Positions 8,625-16,031 of a stretch of 64,000 nt of DNA are shown piece by piece (the first letter of the stretch is position 1; the number at the start of each line of letters is the position of its first letter). The notes under the pieces were generated by a model, which had not been told where the DNA came from, searched no databases, and was given only the letters and a program-made list of their open reading frames with translations. Made by a program: the position numbers and the translations under genes. The stretch is from RGIG5612 sp045598285 (GTDB lineage Bacteria; Bacillota; Clostridia; Lachnospirales; Lachnospiraceae): NCBI GenBank assembly GCA_045598285.1, contig JAZLLU010000001.1:1-64000 (forward strand), in the 5' to 3' direction.

Positions 8625-9293
8625 ATGGCAACTAAAAAACAAGTTAATCCTACCCGTATGGAGCTAACAAAACAAAAGAAAAAGTTAGCAACAGCAGTAA
8701 GGGGACATAAATTACTTAAGGATAAACGAGACGAATTAATGCGTCAGTTCTTAGAACTCGTACGCGAAAATAAAGAGTTAAGAGAAAAAGTCGAAGAAGG
8801 CATTAAAAAAGCCAATAAAGACTTTGTTTTAGCGCGTGCTAGTATGGAAGATGAGGAAGTAAACGCAGCCTTTATGGCGCCGCGTCAAAGCGTAACCTTA
8901 GAAGCAACAATTAAAAACGTAATGAGCGTAGAAGTGCCAGTGTTCGAATACAGAACGAAAACAGCAGATGAAAACGATATCTATTCATACGGATATGCTT
9001 TTACATCAAGCGATTTAGACGGAGCCGTTGCATCACTTTCAGAAGTTATGCAAGACATGCTTCGGCTCGCCGAGGTAGAAAAGAGTTGCCAACTTATGGC
9101 AGCAGAGATTGAAAAGACAAGACGCCGTGTTAATGCGCTAGAGCATGTTATGATTCCAACAGCACAAGAAAATATAAAATACATTCAAATGAAACTCGAC
9201 GAAAATGAGCGAAGCACACAAATCAGACTTATGAAAGTTAAAGATATGATGCTTGAAGAAGCTCACCACTACAAAGAAAAAATGAATGCATGA
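8625..9293 (+). CDS. ntpD: V-type ATP synthase subunit D (central rotor shaft)
   Basis: The 222-residue protein opens with the diagnostic NPTRMEL segment and forms a long antiparallel coiled coil (about residues 10-75 and 150-215). It is the shaft that turns inside the A3B3 head. It ends the ATPase gene set. No ntpH or ntpJ gene follows, unlike E. hirae. Its last four bases overlap the start of the exonuclease III gene. Confidence 0.95.
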   Translation: MATKKQVNPTRMELTKQKKKLATAVRGHKLLKDKRDELMRQFLELVRENKELREKVEEGIKKANKDFVLARASMEDEEVNAAFMAPRQSVTLEATIKNVMSVEVPVFEYRTKTADENDIYSYGYAFTSSDLDGAVASLSEVMQDMLRLAEVEKSCQLMAAEIEKTRRRVNALEHVMIPTAQENIKYIQMKLDENERSTQIRLMKVKDMMLEEAHHYKEKMNA

Positions 9294-10051
9294 AATTTAT
9301 ATCTTGGAATGTTAACGGAATAAGAGCATGTGTACAAAAAGGCTTTTTAGATTTCTTTAACGAAATAGATGCCGACATATTTTGTTTGCAAGAAACAAAA
9401 ATGCAAGAAGGCCAGTTAGAACTTGACCTTCCAGGCTATTATCAATATTGGAACTATGCAGATAAAAAGGGCTATTCTGGAACAGCCCTTTTTACGAAGG
9501 AAAAACCAATAAATGTTACTTATGGGTTAGGCATAGATGAACATAATCACGAAGGCAGATTAATAACGGCCGAGTTTGAGGACTTTTATTTTATAACTGT
9601 CTACGTTCCTAACTCTGGAGACGAATTAAAACGTTTAGATTATCGTATGAAATGGGAAGATGACTTCTTAAAGTATATAAAGAAGTTAGATAAGAAAAAA
9701 CCAGTTATATATTGTGGAGACTTAAACGTTGCTCACAAAGAAATAGATCTTAAAAATCCAAAGACAAACCATCACAATGCTGGCTTTACTGACGAAGAAA
9801 GAGGAAAGATTAGCAAGGTTTTAGATAGCGGATTTATCGATACATTCAGACATTTCTATCCTAATCAGGAGCAAATTTATTCCTGGTGGTCATACCGCTT
9901 CCATGCAAGAGAAAATAATTCCGGATGGAGAATTGATTATTTTATCGTATCAGAAAGATTAAAAGAAAGATTAGTGAACGCAAAAATCCACACCGAAGTT
10001 TTTGGCTCAGACCATTGCCCGGTTGAATTAGAGTTAATATGTAATTCCTAA
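9290..10051 (+). CDS. xth: Exodeoxyribonuclease III / AP endonuclease
   Basis: This 253-residue base-excision-repair enzyme cleaves 5' of abasic sites and removes 3' blocking groups. Motifs of the exonuclease-endonuclease-phosphatase fold appear in order: SWNVNGIRA near the N-terminus, LQETKMQ with the metal-binding Glu near residue 37, CGDLNVAHKEIDL, and GSDHCPV with the catalytic Asp-His. The start overlaps ntpD by 4 bp (ATGA), so it is probably translated from the ATPase mRNA, although no functional link is known. Confidence 0.95.
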   Translation: MKFISWNVNGIRACVQKGFLDFFNEIDADIFCLQETKMQEGQLELDLPGYYQYWNYADKKGYSGTALFTKEKPINVTYGLGIDEHNHEGRLITAEFEDFYFITVYVPNSGDELKRLDYRMKWEDDFLKYIKKLDKKKPVIYCGDLNVAHKEIDLKNPKTNHHNAGFTDEERGKISKVLDSGFIDTFRHFYPNQEQIYSWWSYRFHARENNSGWRIDYFIVSERLKERLVNAKIHTEVFGSDHCPVELELICNS

Positions 10052-10086
10052 AAAAATAAATTTAAGCTCGATTTACTATTATAGTA

Positions 10087-10144
10087 GACAAAAGTGGCAT
10101 ATTAGAGTAAAATATGACAATAAAACGACAAAGGTGGCGTATTA
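10087..10144 (+). promoter_or_regulatory. Paired 18-bp direct repeats before hipB, candidate operators
   Basis: GACAAAAGTGGCATATTA (10087-10104) and GACAAAGGTGGCGTATTA (10127-10144) match at 16 of 18 positions and start 40 bp apart. The second copy covers the ribosome-binding region of hipB and ends one base before its start codon. An 11-bp near-palindrome, ACTATTATAGT, lies just upstream at 10075-10085. HipB proteins bind operators in their own promoter, so autoregulation is inferred. Confidence 0.5.
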
Positions 10145-10145
10145 A

Positions 10146-10478
10146 ATGGCTAAACTAAACATTAAAGAATATCAAAAGCTTATAGGAACAAGGATAAAGC
10201 AATATCGAGTTAATTCAGGGTTATCGCAAAAAGATTTGGAATACAAATCCGGAGTTTCTATGCGGAGCATATCTAGATTAGAGCAAGGTGCATCAGTTCA
10301 ACTTGAAAGTCTAATAAAAATTTTATTAGCGCTTAATCTCGAACAAAATCTAGAAATGTTGATACCAGACCAAACAAAGCGCCCTTCTTTTTACCTAAAC
10401 AAAAATACAGAACCTAGAAAACGAGTAAGTAAAAAAACAAAAACCAACACTCAATTCAAATGGGGAGATGAAGAATAA
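10146..10478 (+). CDS. hipB: HipB-like Xre-family antitoxin
   Basis: A 110-residue protein with a helix-turn-helix at about residues 10-65, including GLSQKDLEYKSGVSMRSISR, followed by a basic tail rich in Lys and Thr. The next codon after its stop is the hipA start, the usual antitoxin-first arrangement. It probably neutralises HipA and represses the pair by binding the direct repeats upstream. Confidence 0.85.
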   Translation: MAKLNIKEYQKLIGTRIKQYRVNSGLSQKDLEYKSGVSMRSISRLEQGASVQLESLIKILLALNLEQNLEMLIPDQTKRPSFYLNKNTEPRKRVSKKTKTNTQFKWGDEE

Positions 10479-11771
10479 ATGAACACAACAGCGGAAGTAT
10501 ATTTATGGGGAACCAGAGTTGGAATTATTCACCAAGAATTAGATAAACCGTATGCGTCATTTGAATACGATAAAAATTTTATAGAAAGCGGAATAGAAAT
10601 TTCGCCAATAATGATGCCATTAAATAATATAGTTTACGAGTTTCCGTCTCTTTCAGGAGAACCGTTTTTTGGTCTGCCAGGATTAGTTGCAGATTCTTTA
10701 CCTGACACATTTGGAAATAAGGTAATAGAACAATGGTTGTCAAAGCAAGGAAAATCAATCGAAGATTTTACAGCAATAGATAGGCTTTGTTATACAGGCA
10801 AAAGAGGAATGGGCGCACTTGAATACGTTCCATCATCTTTCGAAATCGGAAACATAGACGAAAATATTAATGTGTCCGAGATGGTCAAGTTTGCCTCCGA
10901 TATCTTAAGTCAAAGAGAAACAATTACACTAAGAGCACAAGAGAAATTAACATATTCGCAATTAGTGCAGGTAGGAACATCTGCTGGAGGAGCAAGAGCG
11001 AAGGCTTTAATTGCATGGAACGAAAAGACAAATGAAATTCGCTCCGGCCAAATAGATTTAGACAAAGATTTTGATTATTGGCTTATGAAGTTTGACAATG
11101 TTGAAAAAAATGGAGATCATGGAATTGAAGATATCCCAGAATACACATTGATAGAATATGCATATTATAAGATGGCTTTGGCAGCAGGTATCAATATGAG
11201 CGAGTGCAGAATTTATTCATGCGCTGGCAAGAATCATTTTATGACAAAACGATTTGACCGAGTTGATGGAAAAAAGGTTCACATGCAATCTTTAGGAGCT
11301 TTGGCACACATAAGTTATAACGAACCAAGGTTGTGTAGCTATGAGATGGCAGCAGCATACATGAAAGGAATAAATCTTCCTGCTAAAGATATAGAACAAT
11401 TTTTTGCACGCATGGTTTTTAATTGTTTAGCAGTTAATCAAGATGATCATGTTAAGAATGTTTCTTTTCTTATGGACAAAAGCGGACAATGGAGATTGGC
11501 ACCCGCTTATGACGTGACGTATTCTTTCAATAAAACTAATAGATGGTTAAGCGCTCATCAAATGACTATTAATAATAAAAACAGCAATATAGAATTGGAT
11601 GATTTATTGAAAGCAGGAGAGAAGATGGAACTTAAAAAGAAAAAATGCCAAGACATAATATTGCAAGTAAGTACTGCTGTTAATGATTTTGAAAAGTATG
11701 CAAAGGCAGCCAGAATAAAAGAAAAAACATATTCAGATATAAAGAAGATCCTAAAGAAAAACAGCATCTAA
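10479..11771 (+). CDS. hipA: HipA-family serine/threonine kinase toxin
   Basis: The 430-residue protein has the HipA domain plan: an N-terminal Couple-hipA region (1-110) and a kinase-like C-terminal domain. The mobile P-loop segment GTSAGGARAKA is at residues 166-176, where HipA autophosphorylates on Ser in E. coli. The catalytic NQDDHVKN is at 320-327 and the metal-binding APAYD at 341-345. All key residues look intact. In E. coli the target is glutamyl-tRNA synthetase; the target here is unknown. Confidence 0.92.
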   Translation: MNTTAEVYLWGTRVGIIHQELDKPYASFEYDKNFIESGIEISPIMMPLNNIVYEFPSLSGEPFFGLPGLVADSLPDTFGNKVIEQWLSKQGKSIEDFTAIDRLCYTGKRGMGALEYVPSSFEIGNIDENINVSEMVKFASDILSQRETITLRAQEKLTYSQLVQVGTSAGGARAKALIAWNEKTNEIRSGQIDLDKDFDYWLMKFDNVEKNGDHGIEDIPEYTLIEYAYYKMALAAGINMSECRIYSCAGKNHFMTKRFDRVDGKKVHMQSLGALAHISYNEPRLCSYEMAAAYMKGINLPAKDIEQFFARMVFNCLAVNQDDHVKNVSFLMDKSGQWRLAPAYDVTYSFNKTNRWLSAHQMTINNKNSNIELDDLLKAGEKMELKKKKCQDIILQVSTAVNDFEKYAKAARIKEKTYSDIKKILKKNSI

Positions 11772-11836
11772 AACGTTCTAAATATTCATACAATGCATAA
11801 CAGATATGCAAATTAAGAATTAAGAGAATTCATAAA

Positions 11837-11878
11837 ACAGTCGTATAATTAAAAGTAATTATATGGCTGTATTTTTGT
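11837..11878 (+). terminator. Rho-independent terminator after hipBA
   Basis: ACAGTCGTATAATTA (11837-11851) pairs with TAATTATATGGCTGT (11856-11870) across an AAAG loop, with two G-T pairs, and is followed by ATTTTTGT. It separates hipBA from the surface-protein gene. Confidence 0.7.
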
Positions 11879-11937
11879 ACAAAAATCTATACAAAACAGC
11901 ATAAAAATAAAATAGAGAATATATATGGAGGAAACAC

Positions 11938-14013
11938 ATGAAAAAATTATTTAAGCGTTTCGGTGCAATGTTCATTGTCGTAGCAATGCTCGTTGCAATG
12001 ATTCCAATGACAGTATTGGCAGCGGATCCAACAGGTAAGGTTTATTTCGACCTTAATTATAAGGATGCGCCTACTGGCGAAATAAAAAATGTTAAAGAGG
12101 GTACTTTTTTTGTTACCTATTATTATGTAGAAACGCCAACAACTCCACAGCGTGAAGGTTATAGTTTTGTTGGATGGTATAAAGATGCTACTGGGAATCA
12201 AGAGGTTGATAAAACCCTTTCTGGACAACCAGTAGTTTCTAAAGATGACAAGGATAAGAATATTACTTATTATGCTAAATGGCAAGAAGATGCATTTTAT
12301 TTCAAAACAACTAAATTAGTTGAAGATGCACAACAAAAGATTGATAGTACTTCATCGGTAATTAGATTGTTACATGGCCAAGATGAACAAGAATTTACTT
12401 GCGTTGTTAATGGCACATCAATACCATCAGGGGATGACGGTAGCTTAAAAATTGAAGAATTAAAGATTAATGGCAAAGCAGTTTTTAATAAGAATGATTA
12501 TTTCACAGTTGTGGATACTAATGTTCCAGCCAAAACAATTGAAATTGAAAAAAGAACAGGCGTATATGTTGATGATACAGCGTGGAAAACAGAAGAAACT
12601 GTAAGCAGTGGAAATGAATTAGTTGTTTATGGTAATGATGGCCAAGTTAAGAAAATTATGTATATTGCACAAGATGGTAGCCAGGAAATTGAAAAAAAGA
12701 ATGTTACATCTTACCCAGTACCAGACGGAACATATACTCTTTCTTATAACGAGTCCCAGAGCAAAGTTACATTAACAAAGGTACATAACTATGCTACTAT
12801 TACAGAACCAGGTATGGCTTCAGACCTTAAATATACTGGAGATCCTCAAGATTTAATTAAAACTGCTGCAGTACCAACAAATGGCACGGCTAGGTATGCT
12901 GTAGTAACAAGAACTTCACGTGGCGAACCAGTTAGCCCAGAAGCTGAAGATTGGACTAACGAAATAGCTGATATTACAGGAATAAATGCTGGCACATATT
13001 ATGTTTGGTATTACGCTGCTGCCACAACAGACGGCTATGAAGATTCAATACCAGCATATATGAGCGTTACAATTGCAAAAAAAGAATTACCTGTACCAAC
13101 TCCAACATATGTATATGATGGAACAGATAAAACAGGTTTTGATTTTGAAAACAAGCCATATAGACAAGGTCTTTATCCATGGGGAGGTACAAATACAGCT
13201 AAAGATGCTGATACATACGAAGTTCTCCTCGTATTAGAAAACACAGACAATTATAAGTGGGAAAATTCTAGTGGCGATTGGGATATATATAGAGAAGCAA
13301 CATGGACAATCACTCAAAGAGAAGCAAAAGGAACAGATTTTGAATGTACAGTTCCTACTGGTGATGCTTTAAACTATGATGGCCAAGATAAAGTAGCAGA
13401 AGTTAGCCTAGCAGCCCCATTAGAAAATCCAGGAACCATTACAGTTACATATGAAAACAGCAAAGGCGAAGAAGTTCTTCATCCATATCTTCCAGGCAAA
13501 TACTTCGTATATGCACAAGTTGCAGGTGGAGATGGTACTAATTTCGAGAGCAATGTTAAGCCTGTACGTGTAGGAAGATTTACAGTTAACGATGTAGAAG
13601 TTGTTGAAGGTGATAAGGGCGTGTTCGTAGAAGGCTCTGACAAGACACTTACATTCAAAGCAAACGGACCGTTTGATGAGCAATCATTCAAAGAACAAGA
13701 CAAAGGTCGTACTTTTAACGGTATCACAGTTGATGGATTTTCAGTAGATCCAAACGCTTACACAGTTAAAGAAGGTAGCACAGTTGTAACATTAAGCAAT
13801 GATTACCTTAAGACATTAAGAGCTGGTGAGCATACAATTGTATTCGTATATGACAATTCTAATGTTTTAGCAGAAGCAACATTTACAGTACAAGCAGCTG
13901 AATCACCAAAAACAGGCGATACAAATACATCATTCCTTTGGATTATATTAGCATCATTAGCATTTGTTTCATTAGTTGCTGGTGCATACAAGTTCATCGG
14001 TTCTGATATCTAA
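11938..14013 (+). CDS. Sortase-anchored surface protein with InlB-type repeat and SPKTG signal
   Basis: A 691-residue exported protein. A signal peptide ends at about residue 29 (VLAADP). One InlB/Listeria-Bacteroides repeat (about 45-117, with FVGWYKD and ITYYAKW) is followed by Ig- or MBG-like modules to residue 650. The C-terminus has the sorting motif SPKTGD at 656-661, a hydrophobic helix and a short tail with only one Lys. It would be cell-wall linked, probably by the class B sortase at 29.1 kb. A role in adhesion is likely, but the ligand is unknown. A strong GGAGG site precedes the ATG. Confidence 0.85.
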   Translation: MKKLFKRFGAMFIVVAMLVAMIPMTVLAADPTGKVYFDLNYKDAPTGEIKNVKEGTFFVTYYYVETPTTPQREGYSFVGWYKDATGNQEVDKTLSGQPVVSKDDKDKNITYYAKWQEDAFYFKTTKLVEDAQQKIDSTSSVIRLLHGQDEQEFTCVVNGTSIPSGDDGSLKIEELKINGKAVFNKNDYFTVVDTNVPAKTIEIEKRTGVYVDDTAWKTEETVSSGNELVVYGNDGQVKKIMYIAQDGSQEIEKKNVTSYPVPDGTYTLSYNESQSKVTLTKVHNYATITEPGMASDLKYTGDPQDLIKTAAVPTNGTARYAVVTRTSRGEPVSPEAEDWTNEIADITGINAGTYYVWYYAAATTDGYEDSIPAYMSVTIAKKELPVPTPTYVYDGTDKTGFDFENKPYRQGLYPWGGTNTAKDADTYEVLLVLENTDNYKWENSSGDWDIYREATWTITQREAKGTDFECTVPTGDALNYDGQDKVAEVSLAAPLENPGTITVTYENSKGEEVLHPYLPGKYFVYAQVAGGDGTNFESNVKPVRVGRFTVNDVEVVEGDKGVFVEGSDKTLTFKANGPFDEQSFKEQDKGRTFNGITVDGFSVDPNAYTVKEGSTVVTLSNDYLKTLRAGEHTIVFVYDNSNVLAEATFTVQAAESPKTGDTNTSFLWIILASLAFVSLVAGAYKFIGSDI

Positions 14014-14041
14014 TCAAATAATTAGTTAATCTAATTACTAT

Positions 14042-14071
14042 AAGATGGCTCCGAAAGGGGCCATCTTTTTT
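14042..14071 (+). terminator. Rho-independent terminator after the surface-protein gene
   Basis: AAGATGGCTCC (14042-14052), GAAA loop, GGGGCCATCTT (14057-14067), then a T run. The stem has 11 pairs with one G-T. Confidence 0.9.
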
Positions 14072-14120
14072 CGTGAGTGAAAATACTAATATTGTAAGAA
14101 CAATAATTAAAACGATTTTC

Positions 14121-14200
14121 ACTAGACTTTCCATCCGTCTAAGAACACAAACTAGACTTTTCATCCGTCTAAGAACACAAACCAGACTTTCCATCCGCTT
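14121..14200. repeat. 30-bp tandem repeat, about 2.6 copies
   Basis: The unit starts ACTAGACTTT and continues with CATCCGTCTAAGAACACAA. Copies lie at 14121-14150 and 14151-14180, with a partial copy at 14181-14200. Because 30 is divisible by three, it makes repetitive open frames on both strands; these look spurious. Confidence 0.85.
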
Positions 14201-14233
14201 GCAACATCAAAAAAAATGTCGTATATTAGTAAA

Positions 14234-14281
14234 GCACACTCGTGCACCGAGCGACTCGCTCAAATCTGGCAGCTTCTGCCA
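14234..14281. repeat. Three adjacent short hairpins
   Basis: GCAC-ACTC-GTGC (14234-14245), GAGCG-ACT-CGCTC (14249-14261) and TGGCAG-CTT-CTGCCA (14267-14281) lie almost end to end. None is followed by a T run, so they are not obvious terminators. Confidence 0.6.
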
Positions 14282-14299
14282 AAACCTCAATGTTTATTG

Positions 14300-14328
14300 T
14301 TGACACCAAATATGACACCAAATATAAT
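14300..14328 (+). promoter_or_regulatory. Consensus promoter of hicAB with embedded 12-bp direct repeat
   Basis: TTGACA (14300-14305) and TATAAT (14323-14328) are exact consensus hexamers 17 bp apart. GACACCAAATAT occurs twice in tandem at 14302-14313 and 14314-14325, spanning the promoter, and is a good candidate for the HicB operator. The predicted start near 14334 falls within the AAAGGAGG at 14329-14336, so the leader would be only about 9 nt. Confidence 0.75.
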
Positions 14329-14342
14329 AAAGGAGGATTTTT

Positions 14343-14594
14343 ATGTCTAGGTGGGATAAATTGCTTTATAAACTTAAAAGCAGTTCTAAAGAATTTAGAT
14401 TTGATGAGCTTAGAAAAATTTTAGAACATTATGGATATAAAATGACAATGCCCAAAAGTGGAAGCAGTCATTATACATTTAGAAAAGATGGCTGCCAACC
14501 AATTACTATTCCAAAACATAAAGCTATTAAAAAAGTTTATGTTGAAATGGTGAGGGATATTGTTGAAAAGGAGGAAGGACATGAAAACTATTGA
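14343..14594 (+). CDS. hicA: HicA-family mRNA interferase toxin
   Basis: An 83-residue protein of the HicA double-stranded-RNA-binding-like fold. The catalytic His lies in GSSHYTF near residue 41, after EHYGYKMTMPKSG. The tail contains ITIPKHKAIKKVYV, as usual in the family. HicA cleaves mRNA and is blocked by HicB. The start at 14343 begins MSRWDKLLYKL. It overlaps hicB by 14 bp, so synthesis of the pair is probably coupled. Confidence 0.85.
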   Translation: MSRWDKLLYKLKSSSKEFRFDELRKILEHYGYKMTMPKSGSSHYTFRKDGCQPITIPKHKAIKKVYVEMVRDIVEKEEGHENY

Positions 14595-14943
14595 TGAATA
14601 TTTGAAACTACCATATAAGATGGAGTTGTTTCCTGATACTGAGGAGGGTGGATATGTGGCTTCTTTCCCAGATCTGCCAGGATGTTTAACTGTTGGCGAC
14701 ACATTAGAAGAAGTGTATCAAAATGCTATGGATGCAAAAAGAGCATGGTTAGAAGCAGCAATTGAAGATGGCGTTTCAATCTATGAGCCAAATAATTTAG
14801 ATGATTATTCTGGACAATTTAAATTGCGTTTGCCAAAGAGTTTACATCGTTCTCTAGCAGAAAATTCAAAAAGAGAAGGCATTAGCATGAATCAATATTG
14901 TGTTTACCTTTTATCCAAAAACGACGCTAAACAAAATAATTAA
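14581..14943 (+). CDS. hicB: HicB-family antitoxin
   Basis: A 120-residue antitoxin with a partial RNase H fold at the N-terminus (YKMELFPDTEEGGYVASFPDLPGC) and a ribbon-helix-helix segment near the C-terminus (LRLPKSLHRSLAENSKREG) for DNA binding. The ATG at 14581 is preceded by GGAGGA at good spacing; an upstream ATG at 14560 is less likely. It sequesters HicA and probably represses the promoter through the tandem repeats there. Confidence 0.87.
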   Translation: MKTIDEYLKLPYKMELFPDTEEGGYVASFPDLPGCLTVGDTLEEVYQNAMDAKRAWLEAAIEDGVSIYEPNNLDDYSGQFKLRLPKSLHRSLAENSKREGISMNQYCVYLLSKNDAKQNN

Positions 14944-15006
14944 ACATTTCCCTGCATAAGGTGGATGTGAAGGGCTTGAAAAAAGTTTAAAAAAGTTTAC
15001 ACATTT

Positions 15007-15037
15007 TGTTACAAATATGTTACAATAATATTACAAG
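15007..15037 (+). promoter_or_regulatory. Possible promoter before the solute-binding lipoprotein
   Basis: TTGTTA and TATTAC can be aligned 17 bp apart in a stretch where TTACAA recurs three times. The match to consensus is modest. Confidence 0.3.
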
Positions 15038-15057
15038 AAATTTCGGGAGTAAGTAAC

Positions 15058-15927
15058 ATGAAAAAAACAAGAACGATTTTTGCGACTATAATTGCAGTAT
15101 TGTTAGTAGTATCTGGGCTTACTGCTTGTGGTCAGGGCAAAGGTCAGACAACAAAGAAAAATGGTAAAGCAGGCCATTTTGTTATCGCAACAGATAAAGA
15201 TTTTTCACCTTTCGAATTTAAGGATGAAAATGGAAATACAATAGGTTTTGATATTGACATTTTAGAAGCTATTGCTAGTGACCAAAAGTTTACTTATGAA
15301 CTTAAAGTTGTTGGATGGGATGCTGCTGTTGATGCATTGCAAAAGAAATCGAATTCAATTGATGGAATGATTGCAGGTGCGTCAATCACAGAAGAGAGAA
15401 AGGGCGCTGGATGGATTTATTCTAACGGATACTTTACTGCAACTCAGTGCGTTTTTGTGAAGGGAAAATCGGAAATAAAAGGATTTGAGGACCTTAAAGA
15501 AAAAGTTGTGGGTGTGGTTGATACAACTTTAGGCGCAAAATACGCTGAAGAAGTAAAGGGAACCTACGGATTTGAAGTCAAAACTTATGAAAGTTATTCG
15601 GCTATTTATGATGCTGTAGAAAAGGGCGAAGTTGTTGCCGGATTTGGCGATACACCAGCTGTTTCTTATGAGATAACCAATAATGGACGCAAACTAAAAA
15701 CTCTTAAAGAAACGGAAAATAGCGGTCTTGAATATGGCTTTGTAATAAGTAATCCTGAAAAACAAAACTTACTAGACTTATTCAATGCCGGTTTGGAAAA
15801 TATTAAGAAAAACGGCACATATAACAAGATTTACGCTAAGTATTTTGGAGAGACTGAAACAGAACCTGAAACAACAACAGCGCCTTCAGAAGCCGAATCA
15901 GAAACTGAGGCACCGCCAGAAGAATAA
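15058..15927 (+). CDS. Amino-acid ABC transporter solute-binding lipoprotein
   Basis: A 289-residue family 3 extracellular solute-binding protein. The lipobox LTAC puts the lipidated Cys at residue 24. The core has FVIATDKDFSPFEF and GFDIDILEAIA, signatures of polar amino-acid binders. The last 25 residues form an acidic Glu/Thr/Pro-rich tail after the domain end, which is unusual. There is no permease or ATPase gene beside it, so it must share a transporter encoded elsewhere or act as a receptor. The exact ligand cannot be read from sequence. Confidence 0.88.
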   Translation: MKKTRTIFATIIAVLLVVSGLTACGQGKGQTTKKNGKAGHFVIATDKDFSPFEFKDENGNTIGFDIDILEAIASDQKFTYELKVVGWDAAVDALQKKSNSIDGMIAGASITEERKGAGWIYSNGYFTATQCVFVKGKSEIKGFEDLKEKVVGVVDTTLGAKYAEEVKGTYGFEVKTYESYSAIYDAVEKGEVVAGFGDTPAVSYEITNNGRKLKTLKETENSGLEYGFVISNPEKQNLLDLFNAGLENIKKNGTYNKIYAKYFGETETEPETTTAPSEAESETEAPPEE

Positions 15928-15973
15928 CTAGGTAAAAACTCGTAGAAAACGAGAAAAACAAAATAGAAAAAAA

Positions 15974-16010
15974 CAAAAACATAGCTACCTTTTAGGTAGC
16001 TATGTTTTTT
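15974..16010. terminator. Bidirectional terminator between the binding protein and prs
   Basis: ACATAGCTACCT (15979-15990) pairs with AGGTAGCTATGT (15994-16005), with an A run before and a T run after. It can end transcription from both converging genes. Confidence 0.9.
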
Positions 16011-16031
16011 ATGTTCTAAAAATTTTGAACA

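Noticed and set aside
14073..14303. Arg/Thr-rich open frame (76 codons) and its minus-strand counterpart 13994-14194
   Set aside because: Both are generated by the 30-bp tandem repeat and run through a terminator and hairpins.
15928..16031. Small RNA between the binding protein and prs
   Set aside because: The strong symmetrical stem with A and T runs is explained as a bidirectional terminator.
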